Of a stretch of DNA of 64,000 nucleotides, positions 1-7,789 are shown piece after piece (position 1 is the stretch's first letter; every line of letters starts with the position of its first letter). The DNA is taken from NCBI GenBank assembly GCA_016719015.1, contig JADKAZ010000008.1, positions 1-64,000 on the forward strand, given 5' to 3'. A model generated the notes under the pieces. It had not been told where the DNA came from, searched no databases, and worked only from the letters and a program-made list of their open reading frames with translations. Both the position numbers and the translations under genes were made by a program. Origin of the DNA: Chitinophagaceae bacterium. GTDB taxonomy: Bacteria; Bacteroidota; Bacteroidia; Chitinophagales; Chitinophagaceae.

Positions 1-204
1 AACGAGGATAATAAGCTGCTTGTTCAGTATAAATCTGACAAGTTAAATTTTCTTGACTCTGGCGGAAAAATTACCGCAGGTCTAATTCAAACAGATATTA
101 AGGCTGTTTTTGCAATTAAGATGTCTAATACAAACCAAGAGTTTATTATAGACAATATAATATCTACCCAAGATGGCATCAAGGTAATGAATAAAATTCA
201 GTGA
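1..204 (+). CDS. C-terminal part of a truncated SPFH-like protein (5' end outside window)
   Basis: The reading frame is open from base 1 to a TGA at 202-204 and encodes 67 residues with no start codon in the window. I do not recognise it by itself. After the TGA the same frame stays open and coding-like (IIKLKDEEKYIKRV...) to about base 296, where the next gene begins in another frame. Read together, the order resembles an SPFH/band-7 protein: beta-rich part, alpha segment, long coiled coil. The likely explanation is one gene broken by a premature stop and a frameshift. The SPFH assignment is inference from layout only. Confidence 0.45.
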   Translation, partial: NEDNKLLVQYKSDKLNFLDSGGKITAGLIQTDIKAVFAIKMSNTNQEFIIDNIISTQDGIKVMNKIQ

Positions 205-296
205 ATTATTAAACTAAAGGACGAAGAAAAATATATCAAGAGAGTTTTTTTAAATGAAATTGAAGAATTAACTCTTCTAAAGAATAAAATACTAAA

Positions 297-1082
297 ATGT
301 ATTCAAAATTTGTTTCGGATAGAGATGCGAAAGAAATTAAAACATCGGTTTTAGAGTTAAATCAAAAACTTGAAAGTGATATTTATGAATTTGAAAGTAA
401 TTCTTGCTTTAAAGTAGTGAGCATTAATGTCAATAATTTAAACTTAGAATTAAAAGAAATTGATGCAATTCATTCTTCTTCGCTTATCGAGAAAGAACAA
501 AGACAGAAAGACGATGAATTAAATGACATTAAATTTAAACTAAGCCAAAGTCAAAATAAACTAGAACAGACACAAGCTGAATTTGAACTAAAACTGCAAT
601 CAGAAAAAGAGAAGCATCTTCTCCAATTAGAGAAAGAAAGGCAGATGAACAACATCCTACTTGAAAAAGAGAGGAAAAAAGCACAGTTGGAAATTCAGGA
701 AAAAGAATTGGAACTTGAGGATAAAAGAAATCAAGTTGAGTATATTCGCAAACAACAAATTGTTGAATTATTAAAAACCGAAGAAGGCAAGATTGCTGAA
801 AACCCAGAAATGTGGTATAGTTTGCAAAAATTAGTTGAAAATACTAAAGCATTAAGTTTAAAAGAACAACAATCATTTGCCCAAGATTTTATTAAGAGTT
901 TGTTCAATACAAAACAATCTTATCAACAAGGACAAATAAATACTTTCAAGAAGGTGGTTGAAAAAGTATTCAATATACAGATACCTGATTATGACGACAC
1001 ATCATCAAATCCTATTGCCGACACAATAAAAAACTTCACTGACACAATACTAAAACCAAGTAGTGACGAGACAAAAGCATGA
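297..1082 (+). CDS. Coiled-coil protein, probable C-terminal portion of a broken SPFH-like gene
   Basis: The frame encodes 261 residues. Residues 1-65 are mixed alpha/beta, and residues about 66-155 form a very charged Lys/Glu/Gln-rich coiled coil. The C-terminal 100 residues are helical and end in a polar tail. There is no signal peptide or membrane segment. The frame is closed upstream by TAA at 285-287, so ATG 297 is the first start. The amphipathic stretch before the coiled coil resembles the end of an SPFH domain, and the coding-like sequence just upstream in another frame suggests that the native N-terminus has been lost. GCTAAC, the start of a conserved intergenic element, lies 14 bases after the stop. 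Confidence 0.6.
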   Translation: MYSKFVSDRDAKEIKTSVLELNQKLESDIYEFESNSCFKVVSINVNNLNLELKEIDAIHSSSLIEKEQRQKDDELNDIKFKLSQSQNKLEQTQAEFELKLQSEKEKHLLQLEKERQMNNILLEKERKKAQLEIQEKELELEDKRNQVEYIRKQQIVELLKTEEGKIAENPEMWYSLQKLVENTKALSLKEQQSFAQDFIKSLFNTKQSYQQGQINTFKKVVEKVFNIQIPDYDDTSSNPIADTIKNFTDTILKPSSDETKA

Positions 1083-1094
1083 GGAGAATTCTGC

Positions 1095-1299
1095 AGCTAA
1101 CACTGGTCATGCCAATATTGGGGCTGGACGTTTGGAACAATCAGCAGCGGTAATTCTGCTGTACGCAGGCGGGGGCTTGGCATGCAGGTTTAGCTTTGGG
1201 TCCTAAAATTTGTTATTTAACTTTATCAAAAAGCCAGGCAGCAGTTCCGGGCGGACGAATATAAAATTCCCCACCATCGGCAATACCTGTCCGTTGGCA
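1095..1299 (+). repeat. Cassette-like intergenic element, copy A
   Basis: This gene-free stretch shares an ordered set of blocks with copy B at 1691-1885: GCTAACA, GGCTGGAC, ACAAT.AG, TGCTGT, a TTGTT...TTAAC block, CGGGC.GACGA, then CC.CACC..CGGCAA..CCTG..CGTTG. It contains an 8-bp inverted repeat, CATGCCAA (1109-1116) and TTGGCATG (1177-1184). The TAAC start and CGTTG end recall the outer boxes of integron attC sites, but they do not match the attC consensus exactly. Confidence 0.6.
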
Positions 1300-1319
1300 G
1301 AAATTTTAAATATCATTTC

Positions 1320-1685
1320 ATGAATCGAGGTTTCTTTTCTATTCTATTTGTAGTGTTTCTTTTATCATTCAACACTATACAAAAAGGAGTTTCAATTGTA
1401 TTCAGAAATGATACGCAACAAGATTTTAAAATTCTTGAAGTAAATATTCGTGGAGAAAAATTTACTTTTAAAAATATAGCCAAAGGAAAAATAACAAAAT
1501 CAATTATAGTTCCTAAATCATATCGTTATTGCTTTGCCAAAGCAATAACCTCAAAGGATACGCTTTATTGCCAGCCGTACGATTTTGTGGGTGAAAAATT
1601 GTATACCCAAGGTAAACTTCTAATGAAGCTATCTGACCAACCGGGAGGAATATATATGGACATGCAATGCGAAGATCTAAAGTAA
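1320..1685 (+). CDS. Small exported protein of unknown function
   Basis: The gene encodes 121 residues. Residues 4-20 are hydrophobic (FFSILFVVFLLSFNTI) after a basic start, consistent with a signal peptide or membrane anchor. The remainder is beta-rich and polar, with Cys residues near the middle and end. I do not recognise the family. It sits alone between two copies of the conserved intergenic element, reads in the same direction as its neighbours and is followed by GCTAAC six bases after the stop, like a cassette cargo gene. Confidence 0.6.
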   Translation: MNRGFFSILFVVFLLSFNTIQKGVSIVFRNDTQQDFKILEVNIRGEKFTFKNIAKGKITKSIIVPKSYRYCFAKAITSKDTLYCQPYDFVGEKLYTQGKLLMKLSDQPGGIYMDMQCEDLK

Positions 1686-1690
1686 CTTCC

Positions 1691-1885
1691 GCTAACATCA
1701 GGTTTGCTGCAAGGCTGGCTGGACATTGAAACAATTAGGCATTTTATTGCTGTTGTGCTTAACCCGGGCTGGAGGTTCAGTGGTGGACTTTTGTTTGTTA
1801 ACCTTTACTTTTATATAAATTTAACTGCGGTTACGGGCTGACGATTTTCAAATGCCGCCACACCGCCAAGGCCTGAACGTTGTGC
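1691..1885 (+). repeat. Cassette-like intergenic element, copy B
   Basis: This is the second copy of the element at 1095-1299, with the same block order. Its 3' part (CCGCCACACCGCCAAGGCCTG, then AACGTTG) is G/C-rich and partly complementary to the GGAGGTTCAGTGGTGG block near its middle, so a long imperfect hairpin is possible. It starts six bases after the stop of the 121-residue gene and ends about 40 bases before the metallo-beta-lactamase start. Confidence 0.62.
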
Positions 1886-1927
1886 ATTAATATTACCAAC
1901 CATCACCCAATAATATACAGAACCATT

Positions 1928-2665
1928 ATGCGGATAATTATTTTAACAATAGTATTTATTTCTTCTCTCACAACTATTTTTGGACAGGCAGAAAATGTAA
2001 AACTTAAAATCTCTCATTTAACAGGCGATTTTTATATTTATACCACCTGCAATACATACCAGGACAGCCAGGTGCCGGCCAACGGGATGTATCTTGTTAC
2101 TGACAATGGGGTTGTTATGTTTGATACGCCGTGGGACACCACACAATTTCAACCATTGCTTGACAGCATACAGGTAAGGCATAACAAAACGGTGGCCTTG
2201 TGTTTTGCAACACATTGGCATAGCGATAAAACTGCCGGTCTTGAATACTATAGGCAGCGGGGTATTAAAACCTATACCACTGTTCTTACAGATGAATTAA
2301 GTAAAAAGAATGGTAAAAAAAGGGCTGAGTTTTTAATGACAACTGATACGGTCTTACATGCCGGACAATATTCTTTTGAAACTTACTTTCCCGGGCAAGG
2401 ACACACTGAAGACAACATTATCATCTGGTTTGAAAAAGAAAAAATTCTCTACGGCGGTTGCTTAATAAAAGGAGCTGATGCGGAAGACCTGGGTTATTTA
2501 GGGGATGGGAATATAAAAGCCTATGCTGCTACGCTGAAAAAAGTGCAGCAAAAATGCAGAAAGCCAACATTTATTATCATTGCGCATAGCGACTGGAAAA
2601 ACACCAATTCATTAAAGCATTCTATAAAGATGGCCAAAGAACTTACAAAGAAAAACAACCGCTAA
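1928..2665 (+). CDS. Subclass B1 metallo-beta-lactamase
   Basis: This is a 245-residue periplasmic zinc hydrolase expected to open the beta-lactam ring of penicillins and carbapenems. An N-terminal signal peptide (residues 1-20, ending FGQ) precedes the enzyme. The full B1 metal set is visible: H96-W-H98-S-D100, H159 in PGQGHT, C178 in YGGC and H220 in AHSDW. The substrate-binding Lys three residues after C178 and the Asn of GDGN are also present. Overall it resembles the BlaB/IND group of Bacteroidota enzymes. ATG 1928 is preferred over 1880 because it gives a normal signal peptide. It lies in the cassette-like region and its own stop codon is the TAA of a GCTAAC. Substrate range cannot be read from sequence. 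Confidence 0.93.
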   Translation: MRIIILTIVFISSLTTIFGQAENVKLKISHLTGDFYIYTTCNTYQDSQVPANGMYLVTDNGVVMFDTPWDTTQFQPLLDSIQVRHNKTVALCFATHWHSDKTAGLEYYRQRGIKTYTTVLTDELSKKNGKKRAEFLMTTDTVLHAGQYSFETYFPGQGHTEDNIIIWFEKEKILYGGCLIKGADAEDLGYLGDGNIKAYAATLKKVQQKCRKPTFIIIAHSDWKNTNSLKHSIKMAKELTKKNNR

Positions 2666-2758
2666 CCGTTTTTTAAATCCTGAAAATTATTCCCTCCCGC
2701 ATTTGTGGCTTACGTCCGGAGTTGCCAGCATACAGGGCAACTACGGCACGTCTGGTTG
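2660..2758 (+). other. Third GCTAAC boundary and hairpin
   Basis: GCTAAC at 2661-2666 overlaps the metallo-beta-lactamase stop codon. Downstream, AGTTGCC and GGCAACT form a perfect 7-bp stem around a 9-base loop (about 2720-2742). The other blocks of copies A and B are not evident, so this may be a truncated element at the junction with the core chromosome. The hairpin lies between convergent genes. Confidence 0.35.
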
Positions 2759-3673
2759 TCAGGACCGGGATAACCCTATCGCTTCAATTATTTCATTTAT
2801 CTGCACCGGTGAGAACCATTGCAGCTCTTTATCTTTTTTAAACCAGGTCATCTGCCGCTTGGCATATTGCCGGGTGGCCGTCTTTATTTGTTCCATTGCT
2901 TTTTCCAGTGAAATATTTCCATCTAGCCAGTCAAACAGTTCGGCGTAACCAACTGTTTGCAAGGCATTCAATTTTCTGAATGACAGTAACCCTTTTACTT
3001 CTTCCTGCAAACCGGCTTTCATCATATTATCAACTCTTGTATGAATATTCCGGTGCAATTCTTCTTTGGGTAGTTCCACCCCTATCTTAATAATAGAAAA
3101 GTCCCTTTTAACTTTTTCCCCTTTACGAAAAGAAAGAACGGATTGCCCGGTGCTTTCCACAACTTCCAGTGCCCGCATCATCCGTTGGGGGTTTTGCATC
3201 TCCCCTTTCTCACTGTATAAAGGATCTTTTTGCTGCAATTGTTGTTGCAGCCATGACACTCCATGCTGTTCAAATGATTGTATCACTTCCATCCGCACAG
3301 CAGGGTTGATCGGGGGTATCAAATCCAATCCATCGGTAAATGCTTTGATATAAAGCCCGGTGCCGCCCACCATTACTACTACCTGATGATATTTAAATAA
3401 TGCCGTTGCTTTTTGCAATGCATATTGCTCAAATGTAATGGCCGTTACTTCTTCCTGAATGGAATGCGAATTGATAAAATGATGGGGCACTTGCTGCAAT
3501 TCTTCAACAGATGGTCTTGCCACACCAATGTTCAATTCCTTAAAGCACTGGCGGCTGTCAGCAGATATTATTTCAGTTTGAAAATGTTTTGCAAGCTCAA
3601 TGGCAAGAGATGTTTTACCCACGGCAGTAGGCCCTGCTATAACAATAACTATTTTGTCGGGATTCTTTTCCAA
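2759..3673 (-). CDS. miaA: tRNA dimethylallyltransferase
   Basis: The protein transfers a dimethylallyl group to N6 of A37 in tRNAs that read UNN codons, the first step towards ms2i6A. It has 304 residues, normal for the family. The P-loop GPTAVGKTS is at residues 14-22 and the DSRQ motif at 39-42, followed by the GVARPS segment typical of MiaA. The gene ends a minus-strand run with two other tRNA-maturation genes (cca, tsaC) and starts eight bases after the stop of the preceding gene. Confidence 0.95.
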   Translation of the reverse strand: MEKNPDKIVIVIAGPTAVGKTSLAIELAKHFQTEIISADSRQCFKELNIGVARPSVEELQQVPHHFINSHSIQEEVTAITFEQYALQKATALFKYHQVVVMVGGTGLYIKAFTDGLDLIPPINPAVRMEVIQSFEQHGVSWLQQQLQQKDPLYSEKGEMQNPQRMMRALEVVESTGQSVLSFRKGEKVKRDFSIIKIGVELPKEELHRNIHTRVDNMMKAGLQEEVKGLLSFRKLNALQTVGYAELFDWLDGNISLEKAMEQIKTATRQYAKRQMTWFKKDKELQWFSPVQINEIIEAIGLSRS

Positions 3674-3681
3674 GCAATAGT

Positions 3682-4254
3682 TTAAACTTCTTCTTCGCCA
3701 CCTTCTTCCATTGCGCCTTCCTCACCCATACCAACATCTTCTCCTTCTTCATCTTTTTCGCTGAAGCCATCACCACTGACCTGTGTCAGGTCGTACTTCT
3801 CTTCTATATCAGCAAACTTAGGGCCCAATAAACCTTTGGTACCATACTGGCTGGGAGCTATACCTTCTGTTCTTACTACAGAGGGATAACTGATTTTTGG
3901 ATTCTCTTCTTTTGATACATTGATGAGTTCTACTAGAAAACTCCAGTTCTTATTAAAATCATACAGGTAAACAAACCGCTGGTTTGGATTTTTTATTTCT
4001 GAGCCAATGGTTGTTTCACTCATAATAAGCGGCGGTGCCTTGTACTCTTTGTCATATTGCTCTACAGAAATCTCCCGTCCCCGCAACCAATGGTCATTAC
4101 TGCGAAAAAAAGTAGCTTTATGCTTGTTGTCAAACTCGTAAGCTTTTAGTATTACTTCGTGTAATTCTAAAAATGACTGGGAATGCCGGATCACTACATC
4201 CCGGTACACACTTTCGTCTTCTTCTAAGTATACTCTGAACTTTAAAATAGCCAT
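3682..4254 (-). CDS. pRiA4b ORF-3-like family protein
   Basis: This 190-residue protein resembles the plasmid pRiA4b ORF-3-like family, whose function is unknown. Features include an N-terminal FRVYLEEDESVYRDVVI strand pair, the FLELHEVILKAY helix and the YLYDFNKNW segment. The C-terminal 40 residues form a highly acidic tail rich in Glu and Gly. It lies between cca and miaA with short gaps and is probably co-transcribed with them. A role in tRNA maturation would be guilt by association only. Confidence 0.8.
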   Translation of the reverse strand: MAILKFRVYLEEDESVYRDVVIRHSQSFLELHEVILKAYEFDNKHKATFFRSNDHWLRGREISVEQYDKEYKAPPLIMSETTIGSEIKNPNQRFVYLYDFNKNWSFLVELINVSKEENPKISYPSVVRTEGIAPSQYGTKGLLGPKFADIEEKYDLTQVSGDGFSEKDEEGEDVGMGEEGAMEEGGEEEV

Positions 4255-4271
4255 GCAACAAAATTAAGATT

Positions 4272-5765
4272 TTAGATGGTGGATTGGGGATTTTTTGGTT
4301 CCAATCCCATGTCTTTTGCTTTTTTCAGCATGAATTCAAACGCAGCCTCAAAGGAATTGGGAATCACCCCATCCAGCATCGCATCTTTTAGTGCATCTTT
4401 TATCACACCCACAGGTTTTGAGGGGGCTAATCCAAATGTTTCCATGATTAATTCCCCGCTGATAGGTGGCTGCCAGTTGCGGAGATGGTCTTTTTCTTCC
4501 ACTTCTTTGCAACGCTGGTATACCAATTGAAAATTTTCCTGGAATCGCTTTACCTTCTGCTTATTCTTCGAGGTAATATCTGCCTGGCAAAGCTGCATTA
4601 ATGAATCAATATCTTCCCCGGCATCAAATAATAAACGACGAATAGCAGAATCAGTAATATTCTCCTTGGTGAGGCTGATGGGACGAAGATGCAGTTCCAC
4701 CATTTTTCTCACAAACCGCATCTTTTCGTTTTGTGGCAATTTTAGTTTGGTAAAAATTTTCTGCACCATTCTTCCTCCCACTACTTCATGCCCGTGAAAT
4801 GTCCAGCCATGCCCTTCTTCAAATTTTTTTGTAGCTGGTTTGGCAATATCATGCAGGATGGCGGCCCAACGCAACCACAAATCGTCAGATTTTTCTGATA
4901 AGTTATCCAACACCTGCAGTGTATGATAAAAATTATCCTTATGGCCAAGCCCGTCTTTATATTCCGCCCCCACCAGGTCTACCATCTGGGGAAAAATAAT
5001 TTGCAGCAATCCACTTTTATAGAGCAAATCAAATCCAATAGAAGGCTTCGGCGCTGCAATAATTTTATTTAGTTCGTCCGTAATTCGTTCCTGTGAAATT
5101 ATTTTTATTCTGGCGGCACTGTCTATAATTCCCTGCCAGGTTATTTCATCAATAACAAAATTAAGTTGCGTTGCAAATCGTATGGCCCGCATCATCCGCA
5201 ACGGGTCATCACTGAATGTTTGCGAAGGTTCTAATGGTGTTTTAATGATTTTATTACTTAAATCTTTCAGCCCGTCAAACGGGTCGATGAGTTTTCCAAA
5301 ATCATCTTTGTTTAAACTGACAGCGAGAGCATTGATAGTAAAATCACGGCGGTTCTGATCATCAGCGATGGTGCCGGGCTCCACTTCCGGTTTACGGGAA
5401 TCGAACTGGTAGCTTTCTTTTCTGGCGCCTACAAACTCGATATCAAAATTGGCCCCCTCTAAATCTCCCCCTTCAGGGGAGACTTGCGAAGAAACTTTAT
5501 TACCTGGCAAATTCACTCTTATATGCGCCGTACCAAAATTTTTAAAATAGTCTACCTGCGGCACCGGGTTAAATTGTTTGGCCACTTCTTTTGCCAGTTC
5601 AATACCATCACCGGCACAAACTATATCAGCATCGTTGGTTTCCCGACCCAATATTTTATCCCGTACAAATCCCCCGATCAAATAAGTCTCTACTCCCAGT
5701 GCTTCGGCAGCATGGGCAACTTTTTTCAATACAAACAATTCCTTTTCCGTGTAATTAATCTTCAT
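4272..5765 (-). CDS. cca: CCA tRNA nucleotidyltransferase with HD domain
   Basis: The enzyme adds or repairs the 3' CCA end of tRNA. It has 497 residues from the ATG at 5765; the longer open frame upstream overlaps tsaC and is not conserved-looking. The nucleotidyltransferase signature GGFVRD is at residues 31-36, with the metal-binding pair D45 and D47. The RNA-binding region follows, then an HD phosphohydrolase domain (H305-D306). Residues about 85-106 are unusual: the insert contains SSQVSPEGGDLEG, which is the translation of a palindromic DNA repeat, between AHIRV and the conserved FVGARKESY strand. The frame is kept, so the protein is probably still made. Confidence 0.93.
   Translation of the reverse strand: MKINYTEKELFVLKKVAHAAEALGVETYLIGGFVRDKILGRETNDADIVCAGDGIELAKEVAKQFNPVPQVDYFKNFGTAHIRVNLPGNKVSSQVSPEGGDLEGANFDIEFVGARKESYQFDSRKPEVEPGTIADDQNRRDFTINALAVSLNKDDFGKLIDPFDGLKDLSNKIIKTPLEPSQTFSDDPLRMMRAIRFATQLNFVIDEITWQGIIDSAARIKIISQERITDELNKIIAAPKPSIGFDLLYKSGLLQIIFPQMVDLVGAEYKDGLGHKDNFYHTLQVLDNLSEKSDDLWLRWAAILHDIAKPATKKFEEGHGWTFHGHEVVGGRMVQKIFTKLKLPQNEKMRFVRKMVELHLRPISLTKENITDSAIRRLLFDAGEDIDSLMQLCQADITSKNKQKVKRFQENFQLVYQRCKEVEEKDHLRNWQPPISGELIMETFGLAPSKPVGVIKDALKDAMLDGVIPNSFEAAFEFMLKKAKDMGLEPKNPQSTI
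5453..5490. repeat. Palindromic repeat element inside cca
   Basis: TCTCCCC (5464-5470) and GGGGAGA (5476-5482) form a perfect stem with a short loop, next to CCCCCTCTAAA. I recognise this as a dispersed short repeat common in Bacteroidota intergenic DNA. Here it lies in frame within cca and adds roughly 18-20 residues. Confidence 0.6.
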
Positions 5766-5809
5766 AACAATGGGCAAAGATAGCCTGAAGAAGGCACAAG
5801 TATTAAGGG

Positions 5810-6379
5810 TCAGGGACGCAACACTTCGACCAATCCATTGCTCCATTTTATAACAGAAGATGGAGATGCTATTGTGCTGTCATCCTGCCGGTAATTGACA
5901 ACATAATCAACGCCATTCTTTATTTCGGCTGTAATATCATCAAATAATTTAGCCGCTGGCTGCCCTGAAATATTAGCGGACGTAGAGACAAGCGGCTTAC
6001 GAAATCGTTTAATAAGGTGTTTGCAAAATTCTTCTTTGCAAATCCGTATGGCAATACTGCCATCCTTTGCCACTAAGTTATCAGCCAGGCCGATGGCCCC
6101 TTCATAAATAACAGTTGTGGGCTTTTGTGTTTCCAGCAAATAATCAAATACCTGCAAATCCGGAGAAGCAACATAGCGAAGTACATCCCGTTCATCCGCC
6201 ACCAAAACAATCATGGCTTTTTCATCGGGTCGATTTTTCAATGCATATATGCGTTCAACAGCTTTTTCGTTCGTAGCATCACAACCGATTCCCCATACTG
6301 TATCTGTCGGGTAAAGAATAAGGCCGCCGGTATGCAGTGTCTTCAAACATTGTTCAATATCTTTTTCAAAATTTACCAT
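5810..6379 (-). CDS. tsaC: L-threonylcarbamoyladenylate synthase
   Basis: The protein makes threonylcarbamoyl-AMP from threonine, bicarbonate and ATP for the t6A37 modification of ANN-decoding tRNAs. It has 189 residues, the length of the short YrdC/TsaC form rather than the two-domain Sua5. YPTDTVWGIGCDA near residue 23 and STSANISGQPAA near 136 are the nucleotide- and substrate-binding signatures. Its start overlaps the end of the glycosyltransferase gene by seven bases. cca starts 44 bases downstream. Confidence 0.93.
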   Translation of the reverse strand: MVNFEKDIEQCLKTLHTGGLILYPTDTVWGIGCDATNEKAVERIYALKNRPDEKAMIVLVADERDVLRYVASPDLQVFDYLLETQKPTTVIYEGAIGLADNLVAKDGSIAIRICKEEFCKHLIKRFRKPLVSTSANISGQPAAKLFDDITAEIKNGVDYVVNYRQDDSTIASPSSVIKWSNGLVEVLRP

Positions 6380-7524
6380 ACCGATTTATATACATTCATC
6401 ACTGATGCAGCACATTTTTGCTGTGTAAATTTTTGTGCCTGCTGCCAGCCCTTTTCAACTAATGCCGAAGTAAAGTGTTTATCGTTGTATATTTTTTTCA
6501 TGCCTGCGGCTATTTCTTCTGCACTGGAAGGATTGACATAATAAGCCCCTTCTCCTGCTGCTTCCGGCAAACAAGAAATATTGGATGTGATGACCGGCAA
6601 CCTGCTCCATAATGCTTCCAGCACCGGAATGCCAAAGCCTTCAAAGAAAGATGGATAAATCATTGCTATGGCTGATTGATAAATGGCAGGGAAATCAACT
6701 GCCGTCCTGAAAGCTGAAGATGATTTTGCAGCAGCACTGTCAGAAAGAAAAATAATTTTAGTGGCTAACCCATTTTGCAGCAGGTAATCTTGTACCTGTT
6801 GCTTATACTTTCCACCATCACCAATAACAACCAGGGGGATATCCAGTTCGTTTCGCAACAGGAACATCGCCTTGCAGATTGAAAGCAGGTTTTTTCTTTC
6901 AATAATGGAACCGACCGACAAAAAAAATTGTTCCGGCAGTTGGTATTGTGTCTTTACCCTTTTTTTTTCTTCCTCACTGCATGCTTTTCCAAATAAAGGA
7001 TTACAACTTTGGTAGCAAACAGTTATTTTCTCTTCCGGTGTTTTATAAAAATTAATAATATCTCTCTTTGTTTGTTCGCTGATAGCAATTACTTTGTCTG
7101 CCTGCTTACAGGCATACCGGAATTTCTTGCTGTAAATTTTTACATCAATCGCATTGTACTGTTCCGGGTATCGTTCATGTATCAGGTCATGAATGGTAAC
7201 AACAGATTTAACCCCCGTTTTATTTATGCCCATTGGTATTTCATGGCTTAGGCCATGATACAAGTCAATCTTTAACCGCTGTATATCTTTTTTTACCCAA
7301 CTGCTTCGCCATGCGGAACGGAATGTTTTATTTAAAAATCCATCCGGCAAAACTTGATGGAGGTTGCTCCCTTCGACTGAAAAATAATCAGCAGGCTTTG
7401 GATTAAACAAATAGTAATGATGCTCCGGGTAGTATACCGACAATGATTGAAGGAGGGTGCGGCTGTAGTGCCCCAAACCGGTTCCATTGTGATAAGCCCT
7501 TTTTGCATCAAAGCCGATATTCAT
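6373..7524 (-). CDS. Glycosyltransferase family 4 (GT-B) protein
   Basis: The gene encodes 383 residues from ATG 7524. The upstream extension of the open frame is not convincing, since MNIGFDAKRAYHNGTGLGHYSR is the expected N-terminus of this family. The C-terminal Rossmann domain has the GSIIERKNL loop and the EGFGIPVLE motif, which binds the sugar nucleotide. It probably transfers a hexose or mannose onto a surface glycan; the acceptor cannot be read. It heads the minus-strand group and overlaps tsaC. Confidence 0.88.
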   Translation of the reverse strand: MNIGFDAKRAYHNGTGLGHYSRTLLQSLSVYYPEHHYYLFNPKPADYFSVEGSNLHQVLPDGFLNKTFRSAWRSSWVKKDIQRLKIDLYHGLSHEIPMGINKTGVKSVVTIHDLIHERYPEQYNAIDVKIYSKKFRYACKQADKVIAISEQTKRDIINFYKTPEEKITVCYQSCNPLFGKACSEEEKKRVKTQYQLPEQFFLSVGSIIERKNLLSICKAMFLLRNELDIPLVVIGDGGKYKQQVQDYLLQNGLATKIIFLSDSAAAKSSSAFRTAVDFPAIYQSAIAMIYPSFFEGFGIPVLEALWSRLPVITSNISCLPEAAGEGAYYVNPSSAEEIAAGMKKIYNDKHFTSALVEKGWQQAQKFTQQKCAASVMNVYKSVW

Positions 7525-7542
7525 AGCGAGCAAAGATAGAGA

Positions 7543-7716
7543 GGAAGTCGGGAAGACCAGAAGTCGGAAAGTCCGAAATTGAATCAAAAAAAATCGCACA
7601 GAGAGAAAAGGAGTTAACCCAAACTGTGCTTTCATTGTCCGTTTATAAAAATTGAATATCTCCCATTCGTTTCTCCCCTCTTTCTCCTCTGGGCGAGCCC
7701 TCTATAAATCTCCCGG
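7543..7716. repeat. Dispersed repeat remnants in the GT-dapD intergenic region
   Basis: GAAGTCGG occurs twice (7543-7550 and 7560-7567) next to AGTCCGAAA, a low-complexity repeat type often seen in Bacteroidota. CCCTCTATAAATCTCCC at 7698-7714 looks like a degenerate copy of one arm of the repeat inserted in cca. I see no gene in 7525-7789. Confidence 0.35.
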
Positions 7717-7789
7717 AAATAATAATTTTCAAAAGAAGACAATACCAGACCTTCAGTCTTAACACCTATTTTCGCAGCAAATTTCTATA

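Noticed and set aside
1..2758. Prophage or insertion sequence
   Set aside because: No transposase, integrase, phage structural gene or terminal inverted repeat is visible in this stretch.
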